In this document: positions 1-7,842 of the stretch, piece after piece | Position numbering within the stretch: the first letter of the stretch is position 1 | Layout: each line of letters begins with the position of its first letter | Source of the DNA: CAZZKF01 sp964654995 | Lineage (GTDB): Bacteria; Pseudomonadota; Alphaproteobacteria; CAZZKF01 | NCBI GenBank assembly: GCA_964654995.1 | Contig: CAZZKF010000024.1 | Coordinates: 1 to 35,795, forward strand | DNA: 35,795 bases | Reading direction: 5' to 3' | Program-made: the position numbers and the translations under genes | Notes under the pieces: model-generated | The model's input: the letters and a program-made list of their open reading frames with translations, nothing else | Told to the model about the DNA's origin: nothing | Databases searched by the model: none

Positions 1-578
1 CCCAGATCGAGGAGACGACCTCGGATTACGACCGCGAGAAGCTCCAGGAGCGCCTCGCCAAACTGGCCGGTGGCGTCGCGGTGGTGCGGGTCGGTGGTGC
101 CACCGAGATCGAGGTCAAGGAGCGCAAGGACCGGGTCGAGGACGCGTTGCATGCCACCCGCGCGGCGGTCGAGGAAGGCATCCTGCCGGGTGGCGGCGTA
201 GCGCTGCTCTATGCCACCAGGGTGCTCGACAAGGTGAAGGCCGAGAACGCCGACCAGCAGGTGGGCGTCGATATCGTGCGGCGCGCGCTTGAGGCGCCGG
301 TGCGTCAGATCGCCGAAAACGCCGGGCGTGACGGCGCCGTGGTGGCCGGCAAGCTGCTCGAGACCGGCGAGGAGACCCGCGGCTTCGATGCCCAGGCGGA
401 GGAGTACACCGACATGCTGAAGGCCGGCATCATCGACCCCACCAAGGTGGTGCGCACGGCGCTTCAGGATGCCGCCTCGGTGGCCGGTTTGCTGGTCACC
501 ACCGAAGCGATGGTGGCCGAGATCCCCGAGAAGAAGGAAACGCCGCCGATGCCCGACATGGGCGGCATGGACTTCTGA
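1..578 (+). CDS. groEL: Chaperonin GroEL, C-terminal part (5' end outside the window)
   Basis: The reading frame is open from the first base (first complete codon at position 3), so the start lies before the window. The visible part is about the last third of the 60-kDa chaperonin subunit, which forms the double ring that folds proteins with GroES in the cytoplasm. Recognisable stretches are KLAGGVAVVRVGGATE, the basic ERKDRVEDALHATRAAVEEG segment, and GILPGGGVALL, which belong to the intermediate and equatorial ATPase domain. The protein ends in a short Gly/Met tail (PDMGGMDF), the usual GroEL C-terminal tail in an alphaproteobacterial form. A hairpin terminator follows 33 bp after the stop. 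The GTG at 81 is an internal Val codon, not a start. The family assignment is secure. Confidence 0.96.
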   Translation, partial: QIEETTSDYDREKLQERLAKLAGGVAVVRVGGATEIEVKERKDRVEDALHATRAAVEEGILPGGGVALLYATRVLDKVKAENADQQVGVDIVRRALEAPVRQIAENAGRDGAVVAGKLLETGEETRGFDAQAEEYTDMLKAGIIDPTKVVRTALQDAASVAGLLVTTEAMVAEIPEKKETPPMPDMGGMDF

Positions 579-611
579 TCGCACGACAGTCAATCAGACA
601 ACCCGCCAACG

Positions 612-641
612 GGGGCTGTCCGGTCGGGCAGCCCCTTCTTT
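612..641 (+). terminator. Rho-independent terminator of groEL
   Basis: A GGGGCTG (612-618) / CAGCCCC (629-635) stem, extended inward by TCC/GGG pairs around a GGTC loop, is followed by TTCTTT. It lies just after the groEL stop and before the convergent ATP-grasp gene. The opposite strand has no matching T-run, so I assign it to the plus strand. Confidence 0.85.
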
Positions 642-656
642 GTCGCCGTGGCCGGC

Positions 657-1862
657 TCAACTGCTGCGCCCGCGATCACGACGGTAACTGCGAATCGCCT
701 CCTCGAAGCAGGCGCGAAGCTCGGGATCGTCGTCGGGAATGTCATGATGGGCGGTGACGAAATAGGGGCTTGCCGGATTGCGTCGCATTTCCTGCGGGTA
801 CAAGGCGACGAGACAGTCATTGACCACGGACCGAGCCGCTTTCGGCTGCTGTCCCGTGCAAATCGCATGAAGCGGTCTGGCAAGATCGCAGCCGACGAGA
901 CTGCCGAGATGGGCGATTGGCGTCGGGCGCGGGTTGAATTCGATCATGTAGGGCCGTCCGCTCGCTGCCTCGATGATGAAGTCGCAGCTTGAATATCCGG
1001 TCATGCCCAGGGCCGCCACCACGCGCCGGGTCATGTCGAATGCCTCGTCGTCATTGACAAGGCGGACGACCGAGCTGGGCCCGGTGGGGTGCGGGTGGGT
1101 GCGTTCCTTGATGGCCATCAGGGCCGCCAGCATTCGGCCTTCGTGGGCGACATTGATTACCATCGCCGGCTTTCCCTCGATGTAGGATTGAATGGTGATG
1201 TCGAATGCACCAGCATTCATGCGCAGACGCTGCAGGATCCGCCGGCGGACCGTCGCGGCGACATATTGGTTGGCCAGCGTCTGGAAGCCGGCCCGCAGGT
1301 CTTCGGGGCCGCGGCATATGCGCACGCCTGATCCCGCCGAAGTGCCCTCGCGTTTGAGCACCACCGGATAGCCGTGGCGTCGGGCAAAGGCCTCGGCACG
1401 CGCCGAATTCGGTGCGACGGCCTGTTCGGGCACGCGCAGGCCCAGAGCTTTTGCGACCTTCCAGAACCCCTGGCGGCTTCGACGCGGGCGGTAATCGGCG
1501 GAGGATCCAAGAGAGAATTGGCACAGCCGCCGAACGGTTGCCGGCACCGGCGGCCAAAGCTGGTGCATCCGTGGCTGGGCCATCGAGATCAGAACATCGA
1601 CCGCCCGGTCGTCGCCCGGAATCAGCAGTGTCGGCTGCCAGTCGCGGATCACGTCGATGATGGCTTCGACGGCTTGGCTTCGACGTGATCGCAAAGGCAA
1701 CGGATAGCACAGATCGACAAACCGGGTGCGGGCGAGATAAGCATTGCGCGGGCACAGGGTGGCAACGCGAAATCCGGCGCTGTCAAGACTGTGCGGCAAC
1801 CGCGCGATTCCGGCCCACGTTGGCGAAAACAGAACAATCAGGGCCCGCACCAAATTGTCCAT
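657..1862 (-). CDS. ATP-grasp domain protein of unknown substrate
   Basis: Predicted 401-residue cytoplasmic ATP-grasp enzyme. This fold joins a carboxylate to an amine or thiol through an acylphosphate. The nucleotide-binding strand-loop is visible as YPVVLKREGTSAGSGV (about residues 165-180). The metal-binding part is CDFII (about 293-297) and MIEFNPRPTPIAHLG (about 306-320). The N-terminal 110 residues look like a Rossmann-type pre-ATP-grasp domain (LIPGDDRAVDVL). The ATG at 1862 is chosen because GGGGGA sits 7-8 nt upstream; the frame is open 29 codons further, without a good ribosome site. It converges on groEL and diverges from the cystathionine beta-synthase gene. No partner gene suggests the substrate. 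The fold is well supported; the reaction is unknown. Confidence 0.85.
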   Translation of the reverse strand: MDNLVRALIVLFSPTWAGIARLPHSLDSAGFRVATLCPRNAYLARTRFVDLCYPLPLRSRRSQAVEAIIDVIRDWQPTLLIPGDDRAVDVLISMAQPRMHQLWPPVPATVRRLCQFSLGSSADYRPRRSRQGFWKVAKALGLRVPEQAVAPNSARAEAFARRHGYPVVLKREGTSAGSGVRICRGPEDLRAGFQTLANQYVAATVRRRILQRLRMNAGAFDITIQSYIEGKPAMVINVAHEGRMLAALMAIKERTHPHPTGPSSVVRLVNDDEAFDMTRRVVAALGMTGYSSCDFIIEAASGRPYMIEFNPRPTPIAHLGSLVGCDLARPLHAICTGQQPKAARSVVNDCLVALYPQEMRRNPASPYFVTAHHDIPDDDPELRACFEEAIRSYRRDRGRSS

Positions 1863-2075
1863 ATCATATTCCCCCGATGGCCAGTCGAACCAAGCCGGTC
1901 TGGCAGACGTCCTCACCAGGACTCGGTCCGGATCAAGACTATCAGCCAAACGGCCACAATCATTCTACATCTGCTTGAAGGGAAATTGGCCGGGTGCTAC
2001 GGTCGCGCCAACACGACCAACAACACCACCGACCGGCGCGGACCCTGTGCGGCCGGTCATCGGGGAACGGGGATC

Positions 2076-3458
2076 ATGAAATTCTATGACAGCGTTCTCG
2101 ACCTGGTCGGCCACACGCCGCTGGTCAAGCTGCAGCGCATGCCGGAGCCCGGCATGGCGGATATCTATGTCAAACTCGAGCAGATGAACCCGGGCGGCTC
2201 GGTCAAGGACCGGATGGCGCTCCACATCGTCAACCGGGCCGAGGAAGCGGGGCTGATCAAGCCCGGCTCCACCCTGGTCGAAAGCACCTCCGGCAACACC
2301 GGCCTGGGGCTGGCCATGGTCGCCGCCGTGCGCGGCTATCGCTGCGTGTTCACCATCCCCGACAAGATGAGCCAGGAAAAGATCGACATGCTCAAGGCCT
2401 TCGGGGCCGAGGTGGTGATCACCCGCACCGACCTCGATCACGACCATCCGGAAAGCTACGTGCAGGTGGCGAAAAGGATCGCCCGCGAAACGCCGGGCGG
2501 TTTTTATACCGACCAGTACTACAACATGAACAATCCGGAAGCCCATTACCTGACCACCGGGCCGGAAATCTGGGAGGACACGCAGGGCGAGCTTGACTGT
2601 CTGGTCGGCGGCATCGGCACCGGCGGCACGATCTCGGGCGCCGGCAAGTACCTGAAGGAGAAGGCGGCCGAAGCCGGGCGCGATTTGCGCATCGTCTGCC
2701 CCGATCCCAAGGGGTCCATCTATTACGACATGTTCACACGCGGCGAGGCCGGCGAGCCGCGGATCTATGTGGTCGAGGGTATCGGCCATGATTTCATGGT
2801 CGGGACACTGGATTTTTCGGTCATCGACGAGGTCCGCCCGGTCTCCGACCGGGATTCCTTCCTCACCACCCGGCGGCTGGCGCGCGAAGAGGGGATTTTC
2901 GTCGGCGGCTCGTCGGGGACCGCCCTGTTCGGGGCCCTCGAGGTCGCCCGCGAGCTCGGCCCCGGCAAGACGCTGGTCTGCATCCTGCCCGATTCCGGCG
3001 ATCGCTATTTGAGCAAATGCTTCAACGACGACTGGATGAAGGACATGGGCTTCCTGACCGCCGAGGAGCGCCTCGGCACGGTCCGCGAGGTGCTCCAGTT
3101 CAAGGGCGGCGGTGTCGAGTTCGCCGATCCCGATGAAACGCTCTCCCAGGTCGCGCACCGCATGGCCGATCTCGGCTTTTCGCAGATGCCGCTGGCCGGG
3201 CACGACGACCAGGGGCGCCGCCTGATGGTCCATGAATCCGACATCCTGCACGGCCTGATCAGCGGCAGCCATGCCCCGAATGATCCGGTGAGCAGCATCG
3301 CCAAGCCGCTGACCGGCCAGGTGGGCCTGCGCGATTCGATCGCCCGGGTACAAAGCGTGTTCGACGAGGACAATGTCGCCGTGGTGGTCGAGAACGACGA
3401 CATCGTCGGCATCGTCACCAAGATCGACCTGGTCGAGTTTCTCGCCGCGCGCGGCTGA
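2076..3458 (+). CDS. cbs: Cystathionine beta-synthase (PLP enzyme with C-terminal CBS pair)
   Basis: 460-residue PLP-dependent fold-type II enzyme. It condenses serine and homocysteine to cystathionine, the first step of reverse transsulfuration. The PLP lysine is K44 in NPGGSVKDR. The substrate loop STSGNTG is at 70-76, the phosphate-binding GIGTGGT at 179-185, and GGSSGTA lies further on. A pair of CBS domains fills roughly residues 335-460, giving the full synthase architecture and not the shorter cysteine synthase one. The ATG at 2076 starts the conserved MKFYDSVLDLVGHTPLV and is preceded by GGGGAACGGGG; the frame is open upstream, but that sequence is not conserved. A weak TTGAAG-N17-TACGGT pair lies upstream. 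Its pathway partner, a cystathionine gamma-lyase/synthase-type gene, is at 5968-7128. O-acetylserine-dependent activity cannot be excluded. Confidence 0.92.
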   Translation: MKFYDSVLDLVGHTPLVKLQRMPEPGMADIYVKLEQMNPGGSVKDRMALHIVNRAEEAGLIKPGSTLVESTSGNTGLGLAMVAAVRGYRCVFTIPDKMSQEKIDMLKAFGAEVVITRTDLDHDHPESYVQVAKRIARETPGGFYTDQYYNMNNPEAHYLTTGPEIWEDTQGELDCLVGGIGTGGTISGAGKYLKEKAAEAGRDLRIVCPDPKGSIYYDMFTRGEAGEPRIYVVEGIGHDFMVGTLDFSVIDEVRPVSDRDSFLTTRRLAREEGIFVGGSSGTALFGALEVARELGPGKTLVCILPDSGDRYLSKCFNDDWMKDMGFLTAEERLGTVREVLQFKGGGVEFADPDETLSQVAHRMADLGFSQMPLAGHDDQGRRLMVHESDILHGLISGSHAPNDPVSSIAKPLTGQVGLRDSIARVQSVFDEDNVAVVVENDDIVGIVTKIDLVEFLAARG

Positions 3459-3608
3459 CGGGGCCGCCGCCGCTGGCCGGTCCCGGTGGCCGCGCCGGCG
3501 GATGTGGCCGACACGGCCGGTGTTGTGCTAGAATCCGGCCGCTCGATTGGTCCGGAAGCTGTCAAGCCGATCGGGGTGCCGGGCTTGCCGCGCGCGGCAG
3601 GGGGTTGG

Positions 3609-4268
3609 ATGAGGGACATGGATATGAGGGAAAGCAAAGCTGCTGGAGCAGGGCCCGCACTTCGCTGGCTGGGAACAGTGGCGGCCGCGCTCCTGTTGAG
3701 TCAGGCCGGGTCGGCTGTATCGACGCGAGCCGCCGATCTGAACGGCAATTTCGCCATCAGCGGGGCCGGCGCCCTGGCCTGCAGCGACTATGTTGCCTCG
3801 AAAACAGACAACCCCGAGCGATACCGGGCCTATTTGAGCTGGATGAGCGGTTTCTTTACGGCCTACAACGCGGCTAGCCCGCAAACCTATGACATTCTGC
3901 CGTGGCATGCGCCGGAGTTGATCGCCGCCGTGGTCGCAGATCAGTGCCGCGAGTTTCCGGACAAGTCGTTTGCCAGTGCTGTGCTGAGTGTCGCCAAGGC
4001 CCTGGAGCCGCAAAGGCTGACCCTTTATTCCGAAAAGGTCACGGTTGAAAACGGATCTGTGAACGTCCGCATTTACCGCACCGTCCTGCGGCGGATTCAG
4101 GAGCGCCTGGCCGAACAGGGCTTTTTTGACGGCACCGTCAACGGAGAGCCGGGCGCCGAGACGGTGGCTGCACTGCTGGCCTTTCAACGCAAACACGACC
4201 TCAAACAGACCGGCCTTCCCGATCAGTTTACGCTGTGGCGCCTGTTTCAGGGCAAGCACGGGAAATAG
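3609..4268 (+). CDS. Secreted protein: HdeA-like region plus peptidoglycan-binding-like C-terminus
   Basis: About 219 residues. A signal peptide is visible: a basic start, then WLGTVAAALLLSQAGSAVS and likely cleavage near TRAADLNG. The middle part has two cysteines (C58 in LACSDYV and C113 in DQCREFP) around YLSWMSGFFTAYNA. This resembles small alphaproteobacterial HdeA-like exported proteins with a disulfide. The last 55 residues (IQERLAEQGFFDGTVNG...TVAALLAFQRKHDLKQTGL) match the PG_binding_1 helical repeat. I infer periplasmic location and wall association; the function is unknown. The start is ambiguous: the ATG at 3609 follows AGGGGG, but GAGGG lies 8 nt before the ATG at 3624. A possible extended -10 (TGCTAGAAT, 3526-3534) lies upstream. 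It sits between the two transsulfuration genes without an obvious link. Confidence 0.75.
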   Translation: MRDMDMRESKAAGAGPALRWLGTVAAALLLSQAGSAVSTRAADLNGNFAISGAGALACSDYVASKTDNPERYRAYLSWMSGFFTAYNAASPQTYDILPWHAPELIAAVVADQCREFPDKSFASAVLSVAKALEPQRLTLYSEKVTVENGSVNVRIYRTVLRRIQERLAEQGFFDGTVNGEPGAETVAALLAFQRKHDLKQTGLPDQFTLWRLFQGKHGK

Positions 4269-4340
4269 TTCGGGTATAACCGCGCGCCCGTCCGGCCGCA
4301 TTGTTTCGGCAGAGTCCGGGTGACAGGGACCGGGTAGGAG

Positions 4341-4379
4341 AAAAAAAGGGGCTTTCCACGGTCCATGTGGAAAGCCCCT
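4341..4379 (-). terminator. Rho-independent terminator of the first PEP-CTERM gene
   Basis: A perfect 13-bp stem, AGGGGCTTTCCAC (4347-4359) with GTGGAAAGCCCCT (4367-4379) and a 7-nt loop, is followed on the minus strand by a run of seven T (complement of 4341-4347). It is one of the clearest terminators in the window and ends the transcript from 5527. Confidence 0.93.
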
Positions 4380-4393
4380 GTGCGTGGCAGGGG

Positions 4394-4430
4394 CCCGCCC
4401 ACCGTGGCATTGGCTGCCGCAGTGGGCGGG
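4394..4430 (-). other. Second hairpin upstream of the terminator
   Basis: CCCGCCCAC (4394-4402) pairs with GTGGGCGGG (4422-4430) around a 19-nt loop. It lies in the 3' untranslated part of the PEP-CTERM transcript, between the stop codon and the terminator hairpin, and has no T-run. It may protect the mRNA 3' end; that role is inference. Confidence 0.5.
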
Positions 4431-4447
4431 TGGAAGAAAAGGGCTGG

Positions 4448-5527
4448 TCAGGCGGCCTTGCGGCGGCGGCGAATGACACCTCCGAGGCCGGCCAGGCCGA
4501 AGCCGAACAGGGCGAGTGACGCCGGTTCGGGAATGCCCGGCGGCGGTGGCGGCGGCGGTGGCGGAATGATCACCTCGCCGCCGACGGCCGAGAACCCGAA
4601 AATGAACGTCACGGCATCATTGGCGGGACCACGGGCGTCGGTCGTGCTCTGGCCTAGCGAAAACAGCTCCAGGCTTTCCGCGGCAATCGCTGCCAGGGCG
4701 GCGGTTTCATCTTGTGCCGCACCATAGAAGATGTTGAAGGTCAGGCTTTCGCCATCCGCCAGGTCGCCGAAATTGAACCGGAAATAGGCGCCGTGGTCGT
4801 CGGGACCACTATCCGTGAAGTCGACGTCAATTGTCGACAAATCTTCTGCAGAATCGCTTCCCAGCGGATCAGCGGTTGAGAAGCCGCCATCGTGGGAGCG
4901 CTCAAGAAAGGTCGTCGTTCCGGTGCCGATGATGGTGACGAATTCTGTGAACTCGGTTGGCGGAATGTCCCAGTCCATCACCCGTACGTAACGCAGGTCC
5001 GAAATCATCGAGCCGGTGTCATTGGTGATCGTGACAATGTCGATGAACAGCGCCTCCGGGGCATTCGGCGCCGGCCCGTACTCCTGTTTGACCGAAAAGC
5101 CGGGCTCATTGGTCAGGTGCACGGCCGAAGTTGCGGTGCTGCCGGTTCCGGGACCGGCATCGGTGGTGAAGCTGTCGACGGTCAGATTGACGACACCATC
5201 GATAGACACGTTGGCGTAACCGCTTCGGGGCGTGACCCCCACGGTCCCCGACACACCCCAACCCTCGCACAGGCAACCTGGTGCCGTTGCATCACCCAGG
5301 CCGACGTAAGCAATTCCCGTTGCGCCACTGTTCGGCGGGAAGAACGTGCCCGTCGGATCGCGGAGATTCAGGTGTCCCTCGTCATTGACACCGAGGGCGA
5401 TTGTCGCGGTCGCGAGATCGCCTGTATTGTAAATCACTGCACCGGCAAAAGCGGTGCTGATGGCGAACCCGCCTGCCAGCACCACGGCCGCTGCTGTCGC
5501 CAATGCTGTTCGCACTGTCCTGTTCAT
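4448..5527 (-). CDS. PEP-CTERM sorting-signal protein (exosortase substrate)
   Basis: 359-residue exported protein. It has an N-terminal signal peptide (MNRTVRTALATAAAVVLAGG, cleavage near AFAGA) and a beta-rich Thr/Gly/Asp body. A run of nine prolines (about 322-330) leads to the PEP-CTERM signal: IPEPASLALFGFGLAGLG followed by RRRRKAA. In this family the signal is cut by an exosortase and the protein ends up at the cell surface or in the extracellular matrix; no exosortase gene is in this window. The body has no motif I can name. The ATG at 5527 is chosen for the GGAAGGAAGAGG just upstream and the signal peptide that follows; the frame is open 43 codons further. Its promoter is the sigma-54 site at 5717-5732, giving a leader of about 180 nt. 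Confidence 0.88.
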   Translation of the reverse strand: MNRTVRTALATAAAVVLAGGFAISTAFAGAVIYNTGDLATATIALGVNDEGHLNLRDPTGTFFPPNSGATGIAYVGLGDATAPGCLCEGWGVSGTVGVTPRSGYANVSIDGVVNLTVDSFTTDAGPGTGSTATSAVHLTNEPGFSVKQEYGPAPNAPEALFIDIVTITNDTGSMISDLRYVRVMDWDIPPTEFTEFVTIIGTGTTTFLERSHDGGFSTADPLGSDSAEDLSTIDVDFTDSGPDDHGAYFRFNFGDLADGESLTFNIFYGAAQDETAALAAIAAESLELFSLGQSTTDARGPANDAVTFIFGFSAVGGEVIIPPPPPPPPPGIPEPASLALFGFGLAGLGGVIRRRRKAA

Positions 5528-5716
5528 GGCCTCTTCCTTCCATATCGCCTCTTTATGGTTGGTCCATCGAATAGATGAGCCAACCGCTCCGGCACCACCG
5601 ACAGGGACTTTCACACTCCGGTGCCACCAAACCCAAAACCGAGAGTTGACGCCCAACCCTGAAAGGCAACGCGACTAATGAAAAATTACTGGAAACTGTC
5701 CCTCGATATGTCGGCA

Positions 5717-5732
5717 TGCAAAAATCACGCCA
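5717..5732 (-). promoter_or_regulatory. Sigma-54-type promoter of PEP-CTERM gene 1
   Basis: Read on the minus strand this is TGGCGTG-N4-TTGCA, with exact GG-N10-GC spacing (consensus TGGCACG-N4-TTGCW). The predicted transcription start is about 5705. It faces the gene starting at 5527 and has the TGTAAA-N5-CCGACA box 63 nt upstream, as in the duplicated PEP-CTERM genes. Confidence 0.8.
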
Positions 5733-5795
5733 GTCTTTTTTTATTTAGTTATAACAATGGATTGATCATTTTTTTATAAGCCTTTTAAAATTAAC

Positions 5796-5812
5796 TGTAA
5801 AAAAATCCGACA
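5796..5812 (-). promoter_or_regulatory. Enhancer-like box TGTAAA-N5-CCGACA
   Basis: TGTAAAAAAATCCGACA on the plus strand, 63 nt before the -24 element of the sigma-54 promoter. The same 6+5+6 pattern occurs at the same distance from the promoters of the two duplicated PEP-CTERM genes. Position and recurrence suggest a binding site for a sigma-54 enhancer-binding regulator, possibly the PrsR-type regulator often linked to PEP-CTERM systems. The identity of the protein is inference. Confidence 0.7.
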
Positions 5813-5906
5813 CTTGAATCGTCCCGAATTCCAGCCCTGTTCGTCCAGAATATAAATAACATATTGATTTTCTTGGTGATTCCCGGAATCGCGGGTATCT
5901 GCCAGG

Positions 5907-5923
5907 TGTAAAGAATCCCGACT
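5907..5923 (-). promoter_or_regulatory. Second copy of the TGTAAA-N5-CCGAC box
   Basis: TGTAAAGAATCCCGACT shares 16 of 17 bases with the box upstream of the duplicated PEP-CTERM genes (9130-9146), although the surrounding sequence is unrelated. It lies 111 bp beyond the first box and 45 bp before the ATG at 5968. It could be a distal enhancer for the PEP-CTERM gene or act on the transsulfuration gene. Confidence 0.6.
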
Positions 5924-5967
5924 CGCAGTGGTTGAACAGGGGCTCGAATTCTGATTGAGTGGCGGCC

Positions 5968-7128
5968 ATGACCAGAAAAGCCACCCGCGCCGGCTTCGCC
6001 ACCCGCGCCATTCACGCCGGACAAAAGCCCGACCCCGCCACCGGCGCCATCATGACGCCGATCTACGCCACCTCGACCTATGTCCAGGACAGCCCCGGGG
6101 TTCACAAGGGCTATGACTATTCACGCTCGGCCAATCCGACGCGCGCCGCCTTCGAGGCCTGTCTCGCCGATCTCGAAGCGGGCTGTGCCGGCTTCGCCTT
6201 CGCCTCCGGCATGGCGGCCGCGGCCACCGTGCTCGAGCTGCTGGATTCGGGTGCCCATGTGGTTGCCATGGATGACCTGTATGGCGGCACCTTCCGTTTG
6301 TTCGAAAACGTGCGTCGGCGCTCCTCCGGGCTTGATTTCACCTTCGTCGACATGAGCGATCTGGCCAATCTGCGCGCCGCCTTGCGCCCCGAGACGGCGA
6401 TGATCTGGGTCGAAAGCCCGAGCAATCCGCTCCTGCGTCTGGTGGATCTCGCCGCGGTGGCCGAGATCGCCCGCGCCCACGGCGCACTCAGCGTCGTCGA
6501 CAACACCTTTGCCTCGCCGGCCTTGCAGCGGCCTTTGGAGCTGGGTTGCGACATCGTCGTCCACTCAGTCACCAAATACCTCGGCGGGCACTCGGATCTG
6601 ATCGGCGGCGCGGTGGTTGTCGGCGATACGGACCTGGCCGAACGCCTCGCCTATCTGCACAATGCGGTGGGCGGCGTCATGGCGCCGATCGACGCCTTTC
6701 TGGCTTTGCGCAGCCTCAAGACCCTGGCGGTGCGCATGCAGCGCCATTGCGAGAACGCGGCGGCGGTGGCCGCCTGGCTGGAAGGCCATCCCAAGGTCGC
6801 CCGGGTGATCTATCCGGGGCTCGCCAGCCATCCTCAACACGATCTGGCGAGGCGCCAGATGACGGGCTTCGGCGGCATGGTCTCGGCGGTGCTGGCGGGC
6901 GGGCTGGCAGCGGCGCGCCGGTTTCTCGAGCGCTGCCGGATCTTCGCGCTGGCCGAAAGCCTCGGCGGCGTCGAGAGCCTGATCGAGCACCCGGCGATCA
7001 TGACCCATGCCTCGATCCCGCCCGAACGCCGGGCCGAGCTGGGCATCGACGATGGCCTGGTGCGGCTTTCCGTCGGCATCGAGGACGTGGGCGATCTGAT
7101 CGCCGACCTCGAACAGGCGCTGGGGTAG
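5968..7128 (+). CDS. Transsulfuration PLP enzyme (cystathionine gamma-synthase/lyase family)
   Basis: 386-residue Cys/Met-metabolism PLP enzyme. Family marks are the start FATRAIHAGQKPDPATGA, PIYATSTY, YDYSRSANPTR, FASGMAA, DDLYGGTFRLF, WVESPSNPLL, VVDNTFASP and the PLP lysine K203 in SVTKYLGGHSD. The C-terminus carries SLGGVESLIEHPA and RLSVGIED. With cystathionine beta-synthase nearby, a gamma-lyase role (cystathionine to cysteine, 2-oxobutyrate and ammonia) is the most economical reading, but synthase and lyase cannot be separated by eye. The ATG at 5968 is preferred; an in-frame GTG at 5959 is the alternative and neither has a strong ribosome site. A methyltransferase gene follows after 6 bp and is probably co-transcribed. 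Confidence 0.9.
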   Translation: MTRKATRAGFATRAIHAGQKPDPATGAIMTPIYATSTYVQDSPGVHKGYDYSRSANPTRAAFEACLADLEAGCAGFAFASGMAAAATVLELLDSGAHVVAMDDLYGGTFRLFENVRRRSSGLDFTFVDMSDLANLRAALRPETAMIWVESPSNPLLRLVDLAAVAEIARAHGALSVVDNTFASPALQRPLELGCDIVVHSVTKYLGGHSDLIGGAVVVGDTDLAERLAYLHNAVGGVMAPIDAFLALRSLKTLAVRMQRHCENAAAVAAWLEGHPKVARVIYPGLASHPQHDLARRQMTGFGGMVSAVLAGGLAAARRFLERCRIFALAESLGGVESLIEHPAIMTHASIPPERRAELGIDDGLVRLSVGIEDVGDLIADLEQALG

Positions 7129-7134
7129 GCGGCC

Positions 7135-7776
7135 ATGGCGGGAAACTCGCCGGTTTCGCGTGCCCTGCAGGCGACCTACGCGCGCATTGCGCCGCTGTAC
7201 GACTTCCTCGATGCGCCGTTCGAGCGCGGCCGATACAGCGCCGTACGCCCGCTGGTGTTCGCCGAGGTGAAGGACGCCGCGCGTCTGCTCGACTGCGGCG
7301 TCGGGACCGGGCGCAACATTCCCTATTACCCGGCGGCGGCCCGGGTGACGGGGATCGATCTGAGCCCGAAGATGCTGGACCGCGCCCGCCGACGCGCCCG
7401 GCAACTGGGCCGCGCCGTCGATCTCATCGAGGCGGATGTGCTGGAGCTGCCGTTTGCGGATAACAGCTTCGATGCGGCATCCGCCACCTTTCTGTTCTGT
7501 GTGCTGCCCGATTCCGTGCAGGAGCAGGCGCTGCGCGAGATCGCCCGCGTGGTCCGGCCCGGCGGGCGCATCGTGCTGCTCGAATATGTGCTCTCGAAGA
7601 ATCCCTGGCGCCGGCGGATCATGAAACTGTGGGCGCCATGGGTGCGCTTCGCTTACGGCGCGGCCTTCGATCGCGACACGCTTGCGCACCTCAAAGCCGC
7701 CGGCCTGAGCGTCGAGGCGCGGCGTTTCGTCTACGCCGACATGCTCTTGTTGATCACCGCCCGGGTTCCCGGCTGA
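7135..7776 (+). CDS. Class I SAM-dependent methyltransferase (UbiE/PmtA-like)
   Basis: 213-residue cytoplasmic methyltransferase. Motif I is LLDCGVGTGR (51-60), the acidic loop GIDLS is at 73-77, motif II is EADVLELPFAD (99-109) and the post-motif RPGGRIVLLEY is at 141-151. The N-terminal YARIAPLYDFLDAPFERGRY is the lid typical of UbiE and phospholipid N-methyltransferase (PmtA)-like enzymes; the substrate cannot be told. It starts 6 bp after the transsulfuration gene, so it is likely in its operon, where the SAM/homocysteine cycle gives a loose metabolic link. Its last 69 codons are repeated twice further on (9319-9528 and 11071-11280) as the flanks of the duplicated PEP-CTERM cassette. A hairpin follows the stop. 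Confidence 0.87.
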   Translation: MAGNSPVSRALQATYARIAPLYDFLDAPFERGRYSAVRPLVFAEVKDAARLLDCGVGTGRNIPYYPAAARVTGIDLSPKMLDRARRRARQLGRAVDLIEADVLELPFADNSFDAASATFLFCVLPDSVQEQALREIARVVRPGGRIVLLEYVLSKNPWRRRIMKLWAPWVRFAYGAAFDRDTLAHLKAAGLSVEARRFVYADMLLLITARVPG

Positions 7777-7796
7777 CGCACGCCGCCGTGGCCGGG

Positions 7797-7820
7797 GCCG
7801 GATCGGCTGTCCGATCCGGC
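7797..7820 (+). terminator. Hairpin between methyltransferase and PEP-CTERM gene, copy A
   Basis: A perfect 10-bp stem, GCCGGATCGG (7797-7806) with CCGATCCGGC (7811-7820) and loop CTGT, followed by ATTATTC on the plus strand. It lies between two convergent genes, 21 bp after the methyltransferase stop. The T-run is poor on both strands, so termination is likely but not certain. Confidence 0.5.
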
Positions 7821-7842
7821 ATTATTCAACGGCGCACTGTGG

